A DNA stretch of 64,000 nucleotides from Silurus meridionalis (lineage: Eukaryota > Chordata > Actinopteri > Siluriformes > Siluridae): assembly GCF_014805685.1 (NCBI RefSeq), contig NC_060901.1, positions 18,189,405 through 18,253,404 on the forward strand, written 5' to 3'. Shown in pieces: positions 1-11,717 of the stretch (within the stretch, counting starts at the first letter, position 1; every line of letters starts with the position of its first letter). Both the position numbers and the translations under genes were made by a program. The notes below the pieces were generated by a model that saw only the letters and a program-made list of their open reading frames with translations, was not told where the DNA came from and did no database searches.

Positions 1-477
1 GTTCAATGCCTTAATAGCAATATTTAAATCACTGAACAAACATTTTCCAACCATCTTATTCGGTAATTGGCATCGTATAGATGATACCAGAACAGGGAGG
101 ATTAAGGGCCTTGCTCAAGGGCCTTATACCCTCCCAAAAAGGAGTTCGATGTGTTAAAATACTGAGCTACAGCTTCTCAATAACTTGTTAGAAATGTGGG
201 GTCAGGTTGCAGGGTTGGACATGATACAGTTTAGAGAATCCAGTCCTTGTTCTTGAGCCCAACAGTGGCAGCTTGATGATTTAAACTTATGACTTTTTTG
301 ATCCAAACTGAGGACCACTGCTGAAACAGAGTGGTTTAAAATTCATCTTCAAGGACTAACAGCAGCAACTTGGCAGGGCTTGTACAGTATTCAAACCCCT
401 GACCTTCAGATCAATACCCTAGAGCCTCATATTGTCTATAAATATGTAGGTATGGAGCCTGTCTTGCCTGAACACAG
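1..477 (+). other. ptprb intron, 3' end, with SINE-like pieces
   Basis: Intronic sequence before the first exon in the window. The phrases AAGGGCCTTGCTCAAGGGCC (about 106-125) and CCCAACAGTGGCAGCTTGATG (about 258-278) match the tail of the tRNA-derived SINE seen again at 36.9, 40.5 and 58.4 kb, so an eroded SINE copy lies here. No further exon is seen. Confidence 0.5.
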
Positions 478-705
478 GCATCCTCTTCCCTCGTACCTGG
501 ACTATAAGCGCAACAGCTCTGTATTAGCCTACCAGACCAGCTACTTTCAGAGCCTGTGCGGAGATGACCTTGATTCCACCAACACGTTGTTCGAGATCAA
601 CCTTGGGGCCGGCATGGATCGTCTTGGTGGAGCCTGCGAGGAGGAGCCCAGTCGGCAGGGGAACTATTTCTGTGATGGACCATTAAAATCCAGAACGGCC
701 TATAG
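478..705 (+). CDS. ptprb: ptprb exon A: end of the extracellular region
   Basis: This is the first coding exon of the receptor tyrosine phosphatase in the window, giving residues 1-75 (my numbering, from the first complete codon) plus two bases of Arg76. It reads from HPLPSYLDYKRNSS to FCDGPLKSRTAY, a juxtamembrane ectodomain stretch I recognise from PTPRB (VE-PTP), the endothelial R3-type phosphatase. NSS at residues 12-14 is an N-glycosylation sequon. Cysteines at 27, 53 and 65 suggest a disulfide-bearing fold. The acceptor is CAG at 475-477 and the donor is AG|GTAAC at 706. The start phase is 1 and the end phase 2. Earlier fibronectin type III exons must lie before the window. Confidence 0.9.
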
Positions 706-1157
706 GTAACGTGTACCTCAAATAAGCACACACGGAACCAATTAGTTTAAGGTTATTAACTTTTACAGTCATTGTGTTATGTGAGAGTAAATGTTAGTAA
801 CATTTTATAGAGAGTGTAATTACCCACTCAGGGTAGATTCAAATAATACGACTCTCATTAATCATTCAGGGAGATGTCCTTAAAGGCCATTTTAACTGAA
901 TTTTTAATTTTGTTATAAAATCACAGGGAAAAAAATAGACTACATGTCACGCCTGAAGCCCAGAATAACTGCCAGCACCTACTCTGTAAATCTGAAATGA
1001 TGTTTTTATTTAGAAACGCTTCTATTCCAAACTCAATTAGACTGACAGACTTGTCTGAGACGTGCTTCATCAGTCAACGTCTGGCAAAAGAATCCATCTA
1101 TTTCTCAAGCTCAAATTTTTAGAAAGAATTATTACATGAATTTAGCATCATTTTACA

Positions 1158-1368
<211 letters not shown>

Positions 1369-1493
1369 GTTTTACAGATGTTTTTTAGTGCAGCAGTGCA
1401 GTCAGCAGATGTGTATAATTTGTTATTGGTATATACAATTTCCATATGTATGTTCGTTTATGTCGAAAAGTATTTGGCCTTAGTTATCAGCCC

Positions 1494-1495
<2 letters not shown>

Positions 1496-1532
<37 letters not shown>

Positions 1533-1558
1533 ACACACACACATACACACACACACAC
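1496..1558. repeat. (CA)n microsatellite
   Basis: CA dinucleotide run broken by two TA steps, about 80 bp before the exon B acceptor. Confidence 0.97.
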
Positions 1559-1637
1559 CAGCATCTGTTTTAAAAGCACCTCTTTGGGGGAGAGGCTAGA
1601 GGATAAAAGGGTTAAACAGCTGTATGGTTTGTTCCAG

Positions 1638-1744
1638 GCTTAGTGTCCGTGCCTTCACCCAGCTGTTTGATGACGAGAACAGGGAGATGTCTCATCCTCT
1701 GTTCAGTGACACCTATCTGTCCCTTCCACTGTGGACACAAGCAG
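1638..1744 (+). CDS. ptprb: ptprb exon B: membrane-proximal ectodomain
   Basis: This exon gives residues 77-111. The split codon AG|G makes Arg76, giving TAYRLSVRAFTQLFDDE, a close match to the PTPRB membrane-proximal segment. It ends LSLPLWTQA plus one base. The acceptor is TTTGTTCCAG; the donor is GCAG|GTGCGA at 1745. Intron 2, which follows, is only 85 bp. Confidence 0.92.
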
Positions 1745-1829
1745 GTGCGACGTTAGTACACTCCTGTGTCTCGTTTATGTGTCTCAGTGCTGCAGAGCTC
1801 AAACTAATTGCTCTCATTCCTCCAATCAG

Positions 1830-1935
1830 AGCCACTGGTGGGCGTGGTCGAGGGCATCAGCGCCGCATTGTTCCTCATCGGGATGATGATCGCTGTGACT
1901 GCCTTGCTGATCTTCAGGCAGAGGGTCCGCAAAGT
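1830..1935 (+). CDS. ptprb: ptprb exon C: transmembrane helix
   Basis: This exon gives residues 113-146 with split codons at both ends. It encodes the single transmembrane segment, roughly residues 118-141, hydrophobic with small residues (GISAALFLIGMMIAVTALLI), followed by the basic stop-transfer sequence FRQRVRK. The phosphatase therefore has a type I topology, with the catalytic domain in the cytosol. I chose the donor GTGAGT at 1936 over GTGTGA at 1934 because it is the better consensus and because it joins in frame with the next exon. A CA repeat begins 11 bp after the donor. Confidence 0.92.
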
Positions 1936-1944
1936 GTGAGTGTG

Positions 1945-1946
<2 letters not shown>

Positions 1947-1982
<36 letters not shown>
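1947..1982. repeat. (CA)n microsatellite next to a splice donor
   Basis: About 18 CA units beginning 11 bp after the exon C donor. Confidence 0.95.
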
Positions 1983-1985
<3 letters not shown>

Positions 1986-2024
1986 CCTGTGTAAGGCAAA
2001 CTATTAGCCATTTTATTCACTCAT

Positions 2025-2172
2025 AGAAAGAAAGGAAGAAAGAAAGAAAGAAGGAAAGAAGGAAAGAAGGAAAGAAAGAAAAAAATAAAAATAAAAAAAG
2101 CTCTGTTTGGCCATACAGACCAGTGCACAAGTTTATGTCCCCCAGATTTATGAGTAATTTCTAAATAAATTA

Positions 2173-2223
<51 letters not shown>

Positions 2224-2300
2224 CTGTATGGACATACAGTTCAGTGCAAAAGTTTATACCCCCTGTTTTCTGACTCATTTGTAAATAAGTATAGAAAGTC
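2025..2300. repeat. Duplicated unit with GAAA blocks
   Basis: Two GAAA-type blocks (2025-2092 and 2174-2223) alternate with a repeated unit containing CATACAG, CAGTGCAAAAGTTTAT and TTTCTGA-TCATTT. A third degenerate unit lies after the LINE insertion at about 2704-2765. The array was therefore a tandem repeat of about 120 bp before the LINE interrupted it. Confidence 0.75.
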
Positions 2301-2650
2301 TTCTTCTTCTTCTTTCGGCTGCTCCCATTAGGGGTCGCCACAGCGGATCATCCGTCTCCATACCACCCTGTCCTCTACATCTGCCTCTTTTACACCAACT
2401 ACCTGCATGTCTTTCCTCATCACATCCATGAACCTCCTCCTTGGCCTTCCTCTTTTCCTCCTACCTGGTGGCTCCATCTTCAGCATTCTTCTACCAATAT
2501 AATTCATGTCCCTTCTCTGCACATGTCCAAACCATCTCAATCTCGCCTCCCTCACCTTGTCACCAAAACATCCTACATGTGCTGTCCCTCTAATAAACTC
2601 ATTTCTAATCTTGTCCATCCTCGTCACTCCCAACGAAAACCTTAACATCT
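2300..2650 (-). mobile_element. 5'-truncated RTE-like LINE copy with target-site duplication
   Basis: Read on the - strand this encodes the C-terminal end of the RTE-like reverse transcriptase also found at 11.7-14.4 kb: MLRFSLGVTRMDKIRNEF, then REARLRWFGHVQRRDMNYIG and the closing RRMIRCGDP. After the coding end comes a short 3' UTR (GGCGACCCCTAATGGGAGCA) and an AAG-type tail, as in RTE elements. The 18-bp direct repeat TAAATAAGTATAGAAAGT flanks it exactly at 2282-2299 and 2651-2668. It sits in ptprb intron 3, antisense to the gene. Confidence 0.92.
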
Positions 2651-2796
2651 TAAATAAGTATAGAAAGTAAAAGTGAAAAATCAAGAAAGAAACAAACGTT
2701 ATGGAGGGTTATGGTGAGTGCAAAAGCATGTACACTCTTGATTTCTGAGTCATTAATTTGTATTTGTCTATTGATTTTCTGTGTGTGTTTGTGCAG

Positions 2797-2877
2797 AGCG
2801 GTGCAAGAAAGCCCTCTGGTCAGGATGAGTATGTGGAAGGAGCTGCCCACCTCAGGGATGTATGTTGGGGTCAGAAG
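2797..2877 (+). CDS. ptprb: ptprb exon D: cytoplasmic juxtamembrane region
   Basis: This exon gives residues 148-173, reading AVQESPLVRMSMWKELPTSG and on to VGVR, with split codons V147 and S174. It is the variable cytoplasmic linker between membrane and phosphatase domain. The acceptor is GTGTTTGTGCAG, another TG-rich tract; the donor is AAG|GTATCT. The frame is fixed by the two neighbouring exons rather than by strong conservation, so this is a slightly weaker call than the catalytic exons. Confidence 0.82.
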
Positions 2878-3289
2878 GTATCTGTTTATTTTTAATTTGT
2901 TTGTTTGTTTGTTTAATAAAATGAAACTGTTATAAATAAGGGAGGTTCAGTAGTGAATGCTGAGTCACGCCTCATTAAGTCAGAAGTCTGACGGCATACA
3001 GTAAATCTGTTGAGGTTCTGTGAGTGAACTCGGCCTGAAATATTGACTTCTAAGACGAGCCAAAAAAAATCTCTTCCCTGTAATGAACAGATCTCATTCG
3101 ATCAGGGTTTGAGTGATTCGACGCTTGACTCAGGACTTTCCATACTGCATGATTCGAGACAGTGTGAGGAGAAACAAACGTTGATATGAAAGTAGCTGAA
3201 AGAGCAGGAAACACTGTAGAGCTGCAGCAGATCATTCAGGGTCCAGTCCCATCACCACAACCTGCTTCAGAGCTCCAGAAAGCCACAAA

Positions 3290-4375
3290 ACTATGTTTGT
3301 TTATTCCAAAAATACGGGTAAACAAGCTATGTTTATTCTCAGATTATATATACATTTTTTTTGTTTAGTCTGAGATCACAAGTCAAATTTTTATGTTTTG
3401 TCTTAGCTCGCAAGTAAACAACTTTTTGTTTAATTCAAAATGAAAGTAAACCATTTTTTATATTTTGAGATTACAAGTTAACAACTTCAATTTATTCTGA
3501 GGTTACGAGTAAACAACTTTTGTTTAATCTGAGGTTTGGAGTAAACATTTTTGTTTAGCCTGAGAACACATGAAAACAATTTTTTTTAATTCTGAGTTTA
3601 AAAGTAAACAACTTTTTTTAATTTTGCGATCAGGGGTAAACAACTGTTGTTTATTTAGAAATTTTAAAAAGTCAACAGTATTTGTTTATTTGTAAATTAT
3701 AAGTAAACAACTTTTTTGTTCTGAGATTGTGTAAACAACGTATGTATACAGTATTCTTAGATTACAATTATTACCATTACTATTACTATAATTTTTTTTT
3801 TCAAATGACTAGTATACAACTTTTGTTTATTTCTGACAATTACAAATAAAAAACAAATATGGTTTATTCCCAAATTACAAGTAAACAACTTTTTTTTTAC
3901 TCCTAAATTACAAGTAAACAACTTTGTCATTCCCGAATTTATATAAACAACTTTATTTGAGATTAAGATTAAACAACTTTTGTTTCATTTAACTTTTGTT
4001 TATTCTGAGTTTAATTGTAAATGACTTTTGTTTATTTTGAGATCAGGAGTAAACAACTGTCATTAATTTAGAAGTAAAAAAAAGTTTACAGTATTCGTTT
4101 ATTCATAAATTACAAGTAAACAACTTTTGTTTGTTCTGAGATTGAGTAAACAACTTATGTACACAGTATTCTTAGATAACAATTAAACAACTATTATTTT
4201 CCCCAAATCACTAGTATACAACTTTTGGTTATTTCTGACAATTACAAATAAAAATCAAATGTAGTTTATTCCCAAACTACAAGTAAACAACTTTTCTTCA
4301 TTCCCAAATTAGAACTAAACAACTATAAACAACTTTCGTTTCATTCAAGATTACAAATAAACAACTTTACTTCTG
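3290..4375. repeat. Degenerate AAACAACTTTTGTTTA minisatellite, array 1
   Basis: About 35 imperfect copies of a 25-35 bp unit with core AAGTAAACAACTTTTGTTTA and spacer ATTCTGAGATTAC. The core is itself near-palindromic (AAACAA...TTGTTT). It fills most of ptprb intron 4. Arrays of the same family follow in introns 6 and 8. Confidence 0.85.
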
Positions 4376-4599
4376 TCTTCTGTCGAATAGAAAACTAATA
4401 TTAGCATTACATGATGTAGCATTAGCATTCAGTAAACAAAGCACAGAACAAAAGCACATGGGAAAGTCTGGTCTTGAATAAAACCGCATTATTGCAGATT
4501 GTTTTTCCGCACTTTCGAGATGTTTATCTGATTGATCCACGTGTACGTAAAAAATTTGACCTAGGTTTGACATTGCGAGTGAGATAGAGATTGGGATAC

Positions 4600-4795
4600 A
4601 TGATACGGACGGAAGTTTGTTGACACCTGACCTTGCTTTCTGAACGTCCCATTCCACATGTAGTCTTTATTTGATGTAATAATAACTTCCACTCTTCTGG
4701 GAAGATGTTCCATTGTGTTCCTCTGAGTTTGTAGGAACAGATTGGGGAAGAACCACATAGGAGTGGACAAGTCAGGTGTCCTCATACTTTTGGGG
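4600..4795 (-). mobile_element. Fragment of a short nonautonomous DNA element
   Basis: Holds GTTGACACCTGACC, TTCTGAACGTCCCATTCCAC, ACTCTTCTGGGAAGATGTTCC and, at the far end, AAGTCAGGTGTCCTCATACT. These phrases belong to the dispersed family described at 26041. The copy is in inverse orientation and has lost its middle. It lies in ptprb intron 4. Confidence 0.6.
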
Positions 4796-4850
4796 AGAAC
4801 CTGATCTCACACCCCACACTTATCCTGCTTTTTTCTCTCTTTTTTTGCAG

Positions 4851-4868
4851 CAACCGGCGTTTATCCAG
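4851..4868 (+). CDS. ptprb: ptprb exon E: 18-nt microexon
   Basis: The exon has 18 nt and encodes only NRRLS (175-179), completing S174 and starting S180. The acceptor is excellent (a run of T/C followed by TTTGCAG at 4845-4850) and the donor is CAG|GTACGTG. Length 18 keeps the frame, so skipping it would leave a functional protein lacking six residues of the juxtamembrane linker. Without it, exons D and F also join in frame (AG + C). Human PTPRB carries a basic stretch of similar length at this place, which supports the call. Confidence 0.8.
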
Positions 4869-4932
4869 GTACGTGTACATGTACTCCTTCTCGTTCTTAC
4901 TGATGCAGATATTTCTTACATGGATATAGCTG

Positions 4933-4935
<3 letters not shown>

Positions 4936-4990
<55 letters not shown>
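4936..4990. repeat. (TG)28 directly before a splice acceptor
   Basis: Pure TG run ending 9 bp before the exon F AG, in a 131-bp intron. It occupies the place of the pyrimidine tract and probably the branch-point region. Confidence 0.97.
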
Positions 4991-4991
<1 letters not shown>

Positions 4992-4999
4992 ATGATTAG

Positions 5000-5081
5000 C
5001 CCTATCAAAGCGGCCCACTTCGAAGCTCATCTGGGGAAACTTCAAGCCGACTCCAATTACCTTCTCTCTGAGGAGTTCGAG
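5000..5081 (+). CDS. ptprb: ptprb exon F: N-terminal lead of PTP domain
   Basis: This exon gives residues 181-207, PIKAAHFEAHLGKLQADSNY and on to EEFE. The LQADSNYLLSEEFE helix is the typical N-terminal lead of R3-type PTP domains. The acceptor ATTAG at 4995-4999 is preceded almost directly by about 28 TG units (4936-4990) instead of a pyrimidine tract. The donor is GAG|GTAAAA. Ends in phase 0. Confidence 0.92.
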
Positions 5082-5140
5082 GTAAAAACGGCAGAATCGC
5101 AATCACACTCTACACTCATCTACTGCAACCCTGAGACACC

Positions 5141-5144
<4 letters not shown>

Positions 5145-5180
<36 letters not shown>
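5145..5180. repeat. (CT)n microsatellite
   Basis: Pure CT run in ptprb intron 6. Confidence 0.97.
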
Positions 5181-5182
<2 letters not shown>

Positions 5183-5219
5183 ACATGCTTTATTTCTCCC
5201 GATCAGGGCTTTATTTCTT

Positions 5220-6090
5220 TATAATGGCAGCATAAATAAATGTTGTTTACTCCTGATCTGGGATTAAACAAGTGTTGTTTGTTTTCATGGCCTCGGGAAT
5301 CAGCAACAGTTGTTTGCTTGGCGTCTTGAAATAAACACATTTTCGTTCATTAGCGATCTCCACATAAACAAAAGGTGTGTACGAGTTAACTAAACATTGA
5401 CAAACTTTTTTTTTTTCCTTGATCAACAAACAAAAAACAAAAAACGTGGTTTAATGTAACGGTTTACTCCTTATTTCAAAGTGAATTTTAAAAGTTGTTT
5501 TGGCACAAACTAGACATAAACAAACAAAAGTTTTTTTTTAATCTTGGAATAAGCAAACACTTACTTATACCCTTAAAAGAATTTTTTTTTTTTTTATAAT
5601 ATCAAAACAAACAAATGTTTTTTTCATTGTTGTTTTTGTTTTATCATGAATGTAAATCTAGAAACAAACAAACGTTGTTTACTGGCAATCTATATGCAAT
5701 AATTCTTATAATTTGCAAATCAACAACAATGTTTACTTGTAATATTGATATAAACCAAATCTTTTTTTATTTCAAATCAATATTTAAACAAAAATGGATC
5801 CCTCAAAATCTAGAAATAAACAAACCCTCTTTACTCAACAATTAAAAAAAAAAAACGAGTTGTTTACTCATCGTGTGAAAACAAACAATATATGTTTGCT
5901 TGTAATCTGAAAACAAACAAAAGTTGTTTGCTTGTAATCTAAAAATAAACAAATGTTGTTCGTGACAAAAATGAAAGTTGTTTGCTCGCAATTTAGAAAT
6001 GAATGCAAGCTATTTAACTATAATCTAGAAACAAACAAAAGCTGTTTATTGATAAGCTTGATATAAACAATCATTTGTCTGTTTACTCTT
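5220..6090. repeat. Degenerate AAACAAACAAAAGTTGTTTGCTTG minisatellite, array 2
   Basis: About 25 degenerate units of the type AAACAAACAAAAGTTGTTT followed by a spacer GCTTGTAATCTAGAA. Same family as array 1 but with longer A runs. Fills ptprb intron 6 up to 300 bp before exon G. Confidence 0.8.
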
Positions 6091-6334
6091 TTTTTTTTCT
6101 CTGGACATGATGTAAAGTGTAAATCTGGCAAAATTTGTGAATCTTTAAAGCCTCTGCTGCCACCAAAACAGTAAAGGTGTCGCGCTGTAATGTCGAACTA
6201 CACAGCAGCTGTGATCCACAAGTAAACAGCTGTTGTGTTTAGATAAGAAGCTTTAGAAGATTTAGAAGCTCCTCGTCTCTGCTGGAGTTTCGATCCTGAA
6301 AGCCAGACGTCCTTGCCTGTAGATATTATTATAA

Positions 6335-6556
<222 letters not shown>

Positions 6557-6559
6557 TAG

Positions 6560-6636
6560 ATGATGCCACACGTGTCAAGCTCTCGTGCCTAGAGGACGAC
6601 CCGAGCTCAGACTACATCAACGCCAGCTTCATGCCG
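6560..6636 (+). CDS. ptprb: ptprb exon H: PTP domain, DYINASF motif
   Basis: This exon gives residues 239-263, reading DATRVKLSCLEDDPSSDYIN then ASFMP, the second conserved PTP block that supports the pTyr pocket. Acceptor TGTTGTTGTGTGTAG, again TG-rich; donor CCG|GTGAGT. Ends in phase 0. A TG array of about 30 units starts 64 bp after the donor. Confidence 0.96.
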
Positions 6637-6698
6637 GTGAGTCACGAGTCCTTCAGGGAACATCTGGATGCTGATATAGTAATATCAGGACATGGAAC

Positions 6699-6699
<1 letters not shown>

Positions 6700-6760
<61 letters not shown>
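6700..6760. repeat. (TG)30 microsatellite
   Basis: Pure TG run 64 bp after the exon H donor. Confidence 0.97.
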
Positions 6761-6761
<1 letters not shown>

Positions 6762-7017
6762 GGAGGGCGAAGGGTAGGGCTTTGTCATTAGTATTTGATA
6801 GTGTCGATGGAAATGGATTCATATTTTCTATCAAAATACTTTAATAAGAGGTTATACGTGATGACATCATAAAAATGCCGCCTCTGATTGTCCCAGACCT
6901 GTTGAGATCAGATCAGAAAATTGATCCATATGGAAGAGGGTGGCAAAGGTCAAAAATGCTGCCAGCATTCAAATAGGCGTCCAATGACTGATAAATAAAT
7001 ATCTGTTTGCTGAATAC

Positions 7018-7750
7018 TGTAATTTCCGGACTATTAAGCGCACCCATATATAAGCCGCACCCACTGAATTTTACAAATATTTTTTTTTTGAACATAAATA
7101 AGCCGCACCTGTCTATAAGCCATTTTTACCAATTAACTAATGAACTTTACACAGGCTTTAAAGACAGTGTCTTTTACACGGTGTAACAGGTGAAATATGT
7201 TGTGGCTTCTTTAGGAGCATAGTGGTATTTTGGGAATAGCCTGCTGCCGCATTTTTCCGATTACTGCATGTGTGCGAGACCGAGAAATATGTCCTTATTA
7301 TTTTCTTATGCTAATTTCTTTGACTAACCCGTAACGCTGTTGCCAATAAAAATAAAAAAGCACGAGTTTTGGAAACCTGTCTGTGCTTATATGATTTCTG
7401 TTGCAACTGGAGTTAGCGAGCTCTCCCTTCACCCAGACTCAACGCGTTACAACGGCTTGTATCTAAACAGTAGCCGACCAAGAAAGTCATTGTTCACTGT
7501 CTTCCTCCTTCCGTGAAAGTTTTTTCTCCCGATGCCGTGCAGCTCAGAACAGAGGTGAGGTGCGTTTTTTTTTCATTTCCGTTGGGAAATTTCAATGGTC
7601 TAATGTTATGTCTAACAGTTTTTTGGCTTGAAGTTTGTAAAACCGGGAAAACCACAGGAAAAATCCATAAATTAGCTGCTTCGTTGTTTAAGCCGCGGGG
7701 TTCAAAACGTGGGAAAAAAGTAGCGGCTTATAGTCCGAAAAATACGGTAG
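7018..7750. mobile_element. Nonautonomous DNA transposon with TIRs
   Basis: Begins ACTGTAATTTCCGGACTATT-AAGC and ends GCGGCTTATAGTCCGAAAAATACGGTAGT, which are imperfect inverted repeats of each other (shared CCGGACTAT-AAGC core). The interior contains AAGCCGCACC repeats and no transposase. I recall this end sequence from many fish genomes but do not assign a superfamily. Lies in ptprb intron 8. Confidence 0.75.
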
Positions 7751-8319
7751 TTGAAGTGTTTAGTAGCGCCGTGATTTTGCATCTGATCGCATGAATGACT
7801 GTCTGACACATAATATATTATTATATTTACGATTAACAAACGATGAATTAGTTAGAAACTGCTATTAATGCAAGTGCTTTTAGTTTTCTTATGAATGACT
7901 TGTTTATTTGTTATTTACTCAGTGTTACTGATGTAAAGCAGCCCTTCGTTACCAAACATCGAGTAACTAAATTATGATACAATTATGATTCAGTCGCAAC
8001 ATTAAACTGTTGGTTACTTTAAAACTTACCTTCTTCTGAGAGATCACATGGATGGGAATATTTTATCTGGTTGCATGTGTCAGATTTATTGCGCAACTCG
8101 TCCAGAGAAAAGCCGTTGCTATCAAACATTGTTTACTTAACCAACTTGATCAACAGGCAAAATGTCATGCTCGAGTGTTTTTGAGTCACTTTTAAACTAC
8201 AAAAATACAGTAGTTTATTTTGATTCATGATGCGGCTGCTGTAGTTTATTTTAATTCACTAAAAGTTAACGTATTTGGTAGTTTATTTTCAAATATATTT
8301 TGATGTGTCTTTGCCCAAC

Positions 8320-8321
<2 letters not shown>

Positions 8322-8379
<58 letters not shown>
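8322..8379. repeat. (TG)n microsatellite
   Basis: About 29 TG units in ptprb intron 8; the 570 bp before it are unique AT-rich intron. Confidence 0.97.
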
Positions 8380-8382
<3 letters not shown>

Positions 8383-8454
8383 CGATGTGTGGAAATTTGC
8401 CACTAAGCAACTTTCCAGACTTTTGCATATGAATAACATTTGTTGGGTCACAAT

Positions 8455-8840
8455 CACAAGTAAACAACTTCTGTTTGTTTTTAACTTAAAGTACCCAAAT
8501 TGTGTTTATTTCCTATTTTGTTTATTTTATTATTCAAATTAAACACAATTTCTTTATTGTATGATTTGAAGTAAGCATTTTGTTTACGTTATGGTAAAAA
8601 GTAAACCACTTTTTTTATTATTTTACCATAACGTAAACAAGTTGTTTATTTTCATGGGAAAAAAAAGGTTTATTGTGTGACTGGAAGTAATCATTTTGTT
8701 TCTTTTATGATGTAAAGCAAACCACTTTTGATAATTTTGTGTATCAAAGTAAACCATTTTGTTTATTAGACAATTCAAAGTGAACAAATTGTTTCTAGTA
8801 TGATTCAAAGTAAACAAATTTTGTTTGTTTCAGTATGTCG
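8455..8840. repeat. Degenerate AAACAA/TTGTTTA minisatellite, array 3
   Basis: Copies of AAAGTAAACCATTTTGTTTATT with spacer GTATGATTC. Third array of the same family as those in introns 4 and 6. Confidence 0.78.
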
Positions 8841-9065
8841 AGAAAATAATAAATAAAATTAAGGAATAAAATAGATTTTTTTTTATTATTAATTTTAGTG
8901 ATCATTTCATACATTTCTTATTACATCACCATTAAAAAAAGTGTTATTATTATTACTATTATTAGTAGTAGTAGAAGTAGTAGTTTATATATTTTGTATA
9001 TTTAATATTAAATTTTTTGGTCACTGAAACAGGCTGATTGCTGATTGCTCTCAAAGCCCATGGTT

Positions 9066-9124
9066 TATTCGTTTGTTTGTTTGTTTGTTTGTTTGTTTGT
9101 TTGTTTGTTTGTTTGTTTGTTTGC
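9066..9124. repeat. (GTTT)n microsatellite
   Basis: About 14 GTTT units in ptprb intron 8, within AT-rich sequence. Confidence 0.97.
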
Positions 9125-9295
9125 AATAAAACCAAATATGAAAACATATTTTAAAATATTTTTTGTAAATGCTGCCTGTTTTATTTATTTATTTGTTTTG
9201 TTTAATTATTATTATTTTTTTTAAATAAATCAATTTTGTTTATTATATTCATACTGTTACATTTTTGTTTGTTTGTTGCACTGTGCGACTAGTAA

Positions 9296-9810
<515 letters not shown>

Positions 9811-9849
9811 ACATACTGAAGATATAAATAAATAAACAAACACAAGTAA

Positions 9850-10074
<225 letters not shown>

Positions 10075-10358
10075 TGAGCCTGGAGTTTCACCCCGACACA
10101 CTTTTCTACACTCGTCTATCGCTCAGCCATCCATCTTCAAATTCATCCACCTGCTCGGTCCTGAACTTATTATCCACTCCATTCATAAAGCTGTTGAAGC
10201 TCCTGGTGCCTTTTTTCATGATTTTCCCACTTCTCCATTAATCATCTCGAGCCGTGGATGATTAAACCATGACTACGTTGTTCATGTGTGTGCTGTGTGT
10301 ATCGATGACCCAAATGATGCTCAGGATGGTCTACTCTTATTTTGTGTGGCGTTTTTAG

Positions 10359-11634
<1,276 letters not shown>

Positions 11635-11714
<80 letters not shown>

Positions 11715-11717
11715 CAT
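11635..11717. repeat. (TA)n with inverted flanks
   Basis: About 33 TA units bracketed by ATGTATTTTATATA on the left and TATATAAAATACAT on the right, so the whole block is one long palindrome. It replaces the 3' end of the adjoining LINE. Confidence 0.9.
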
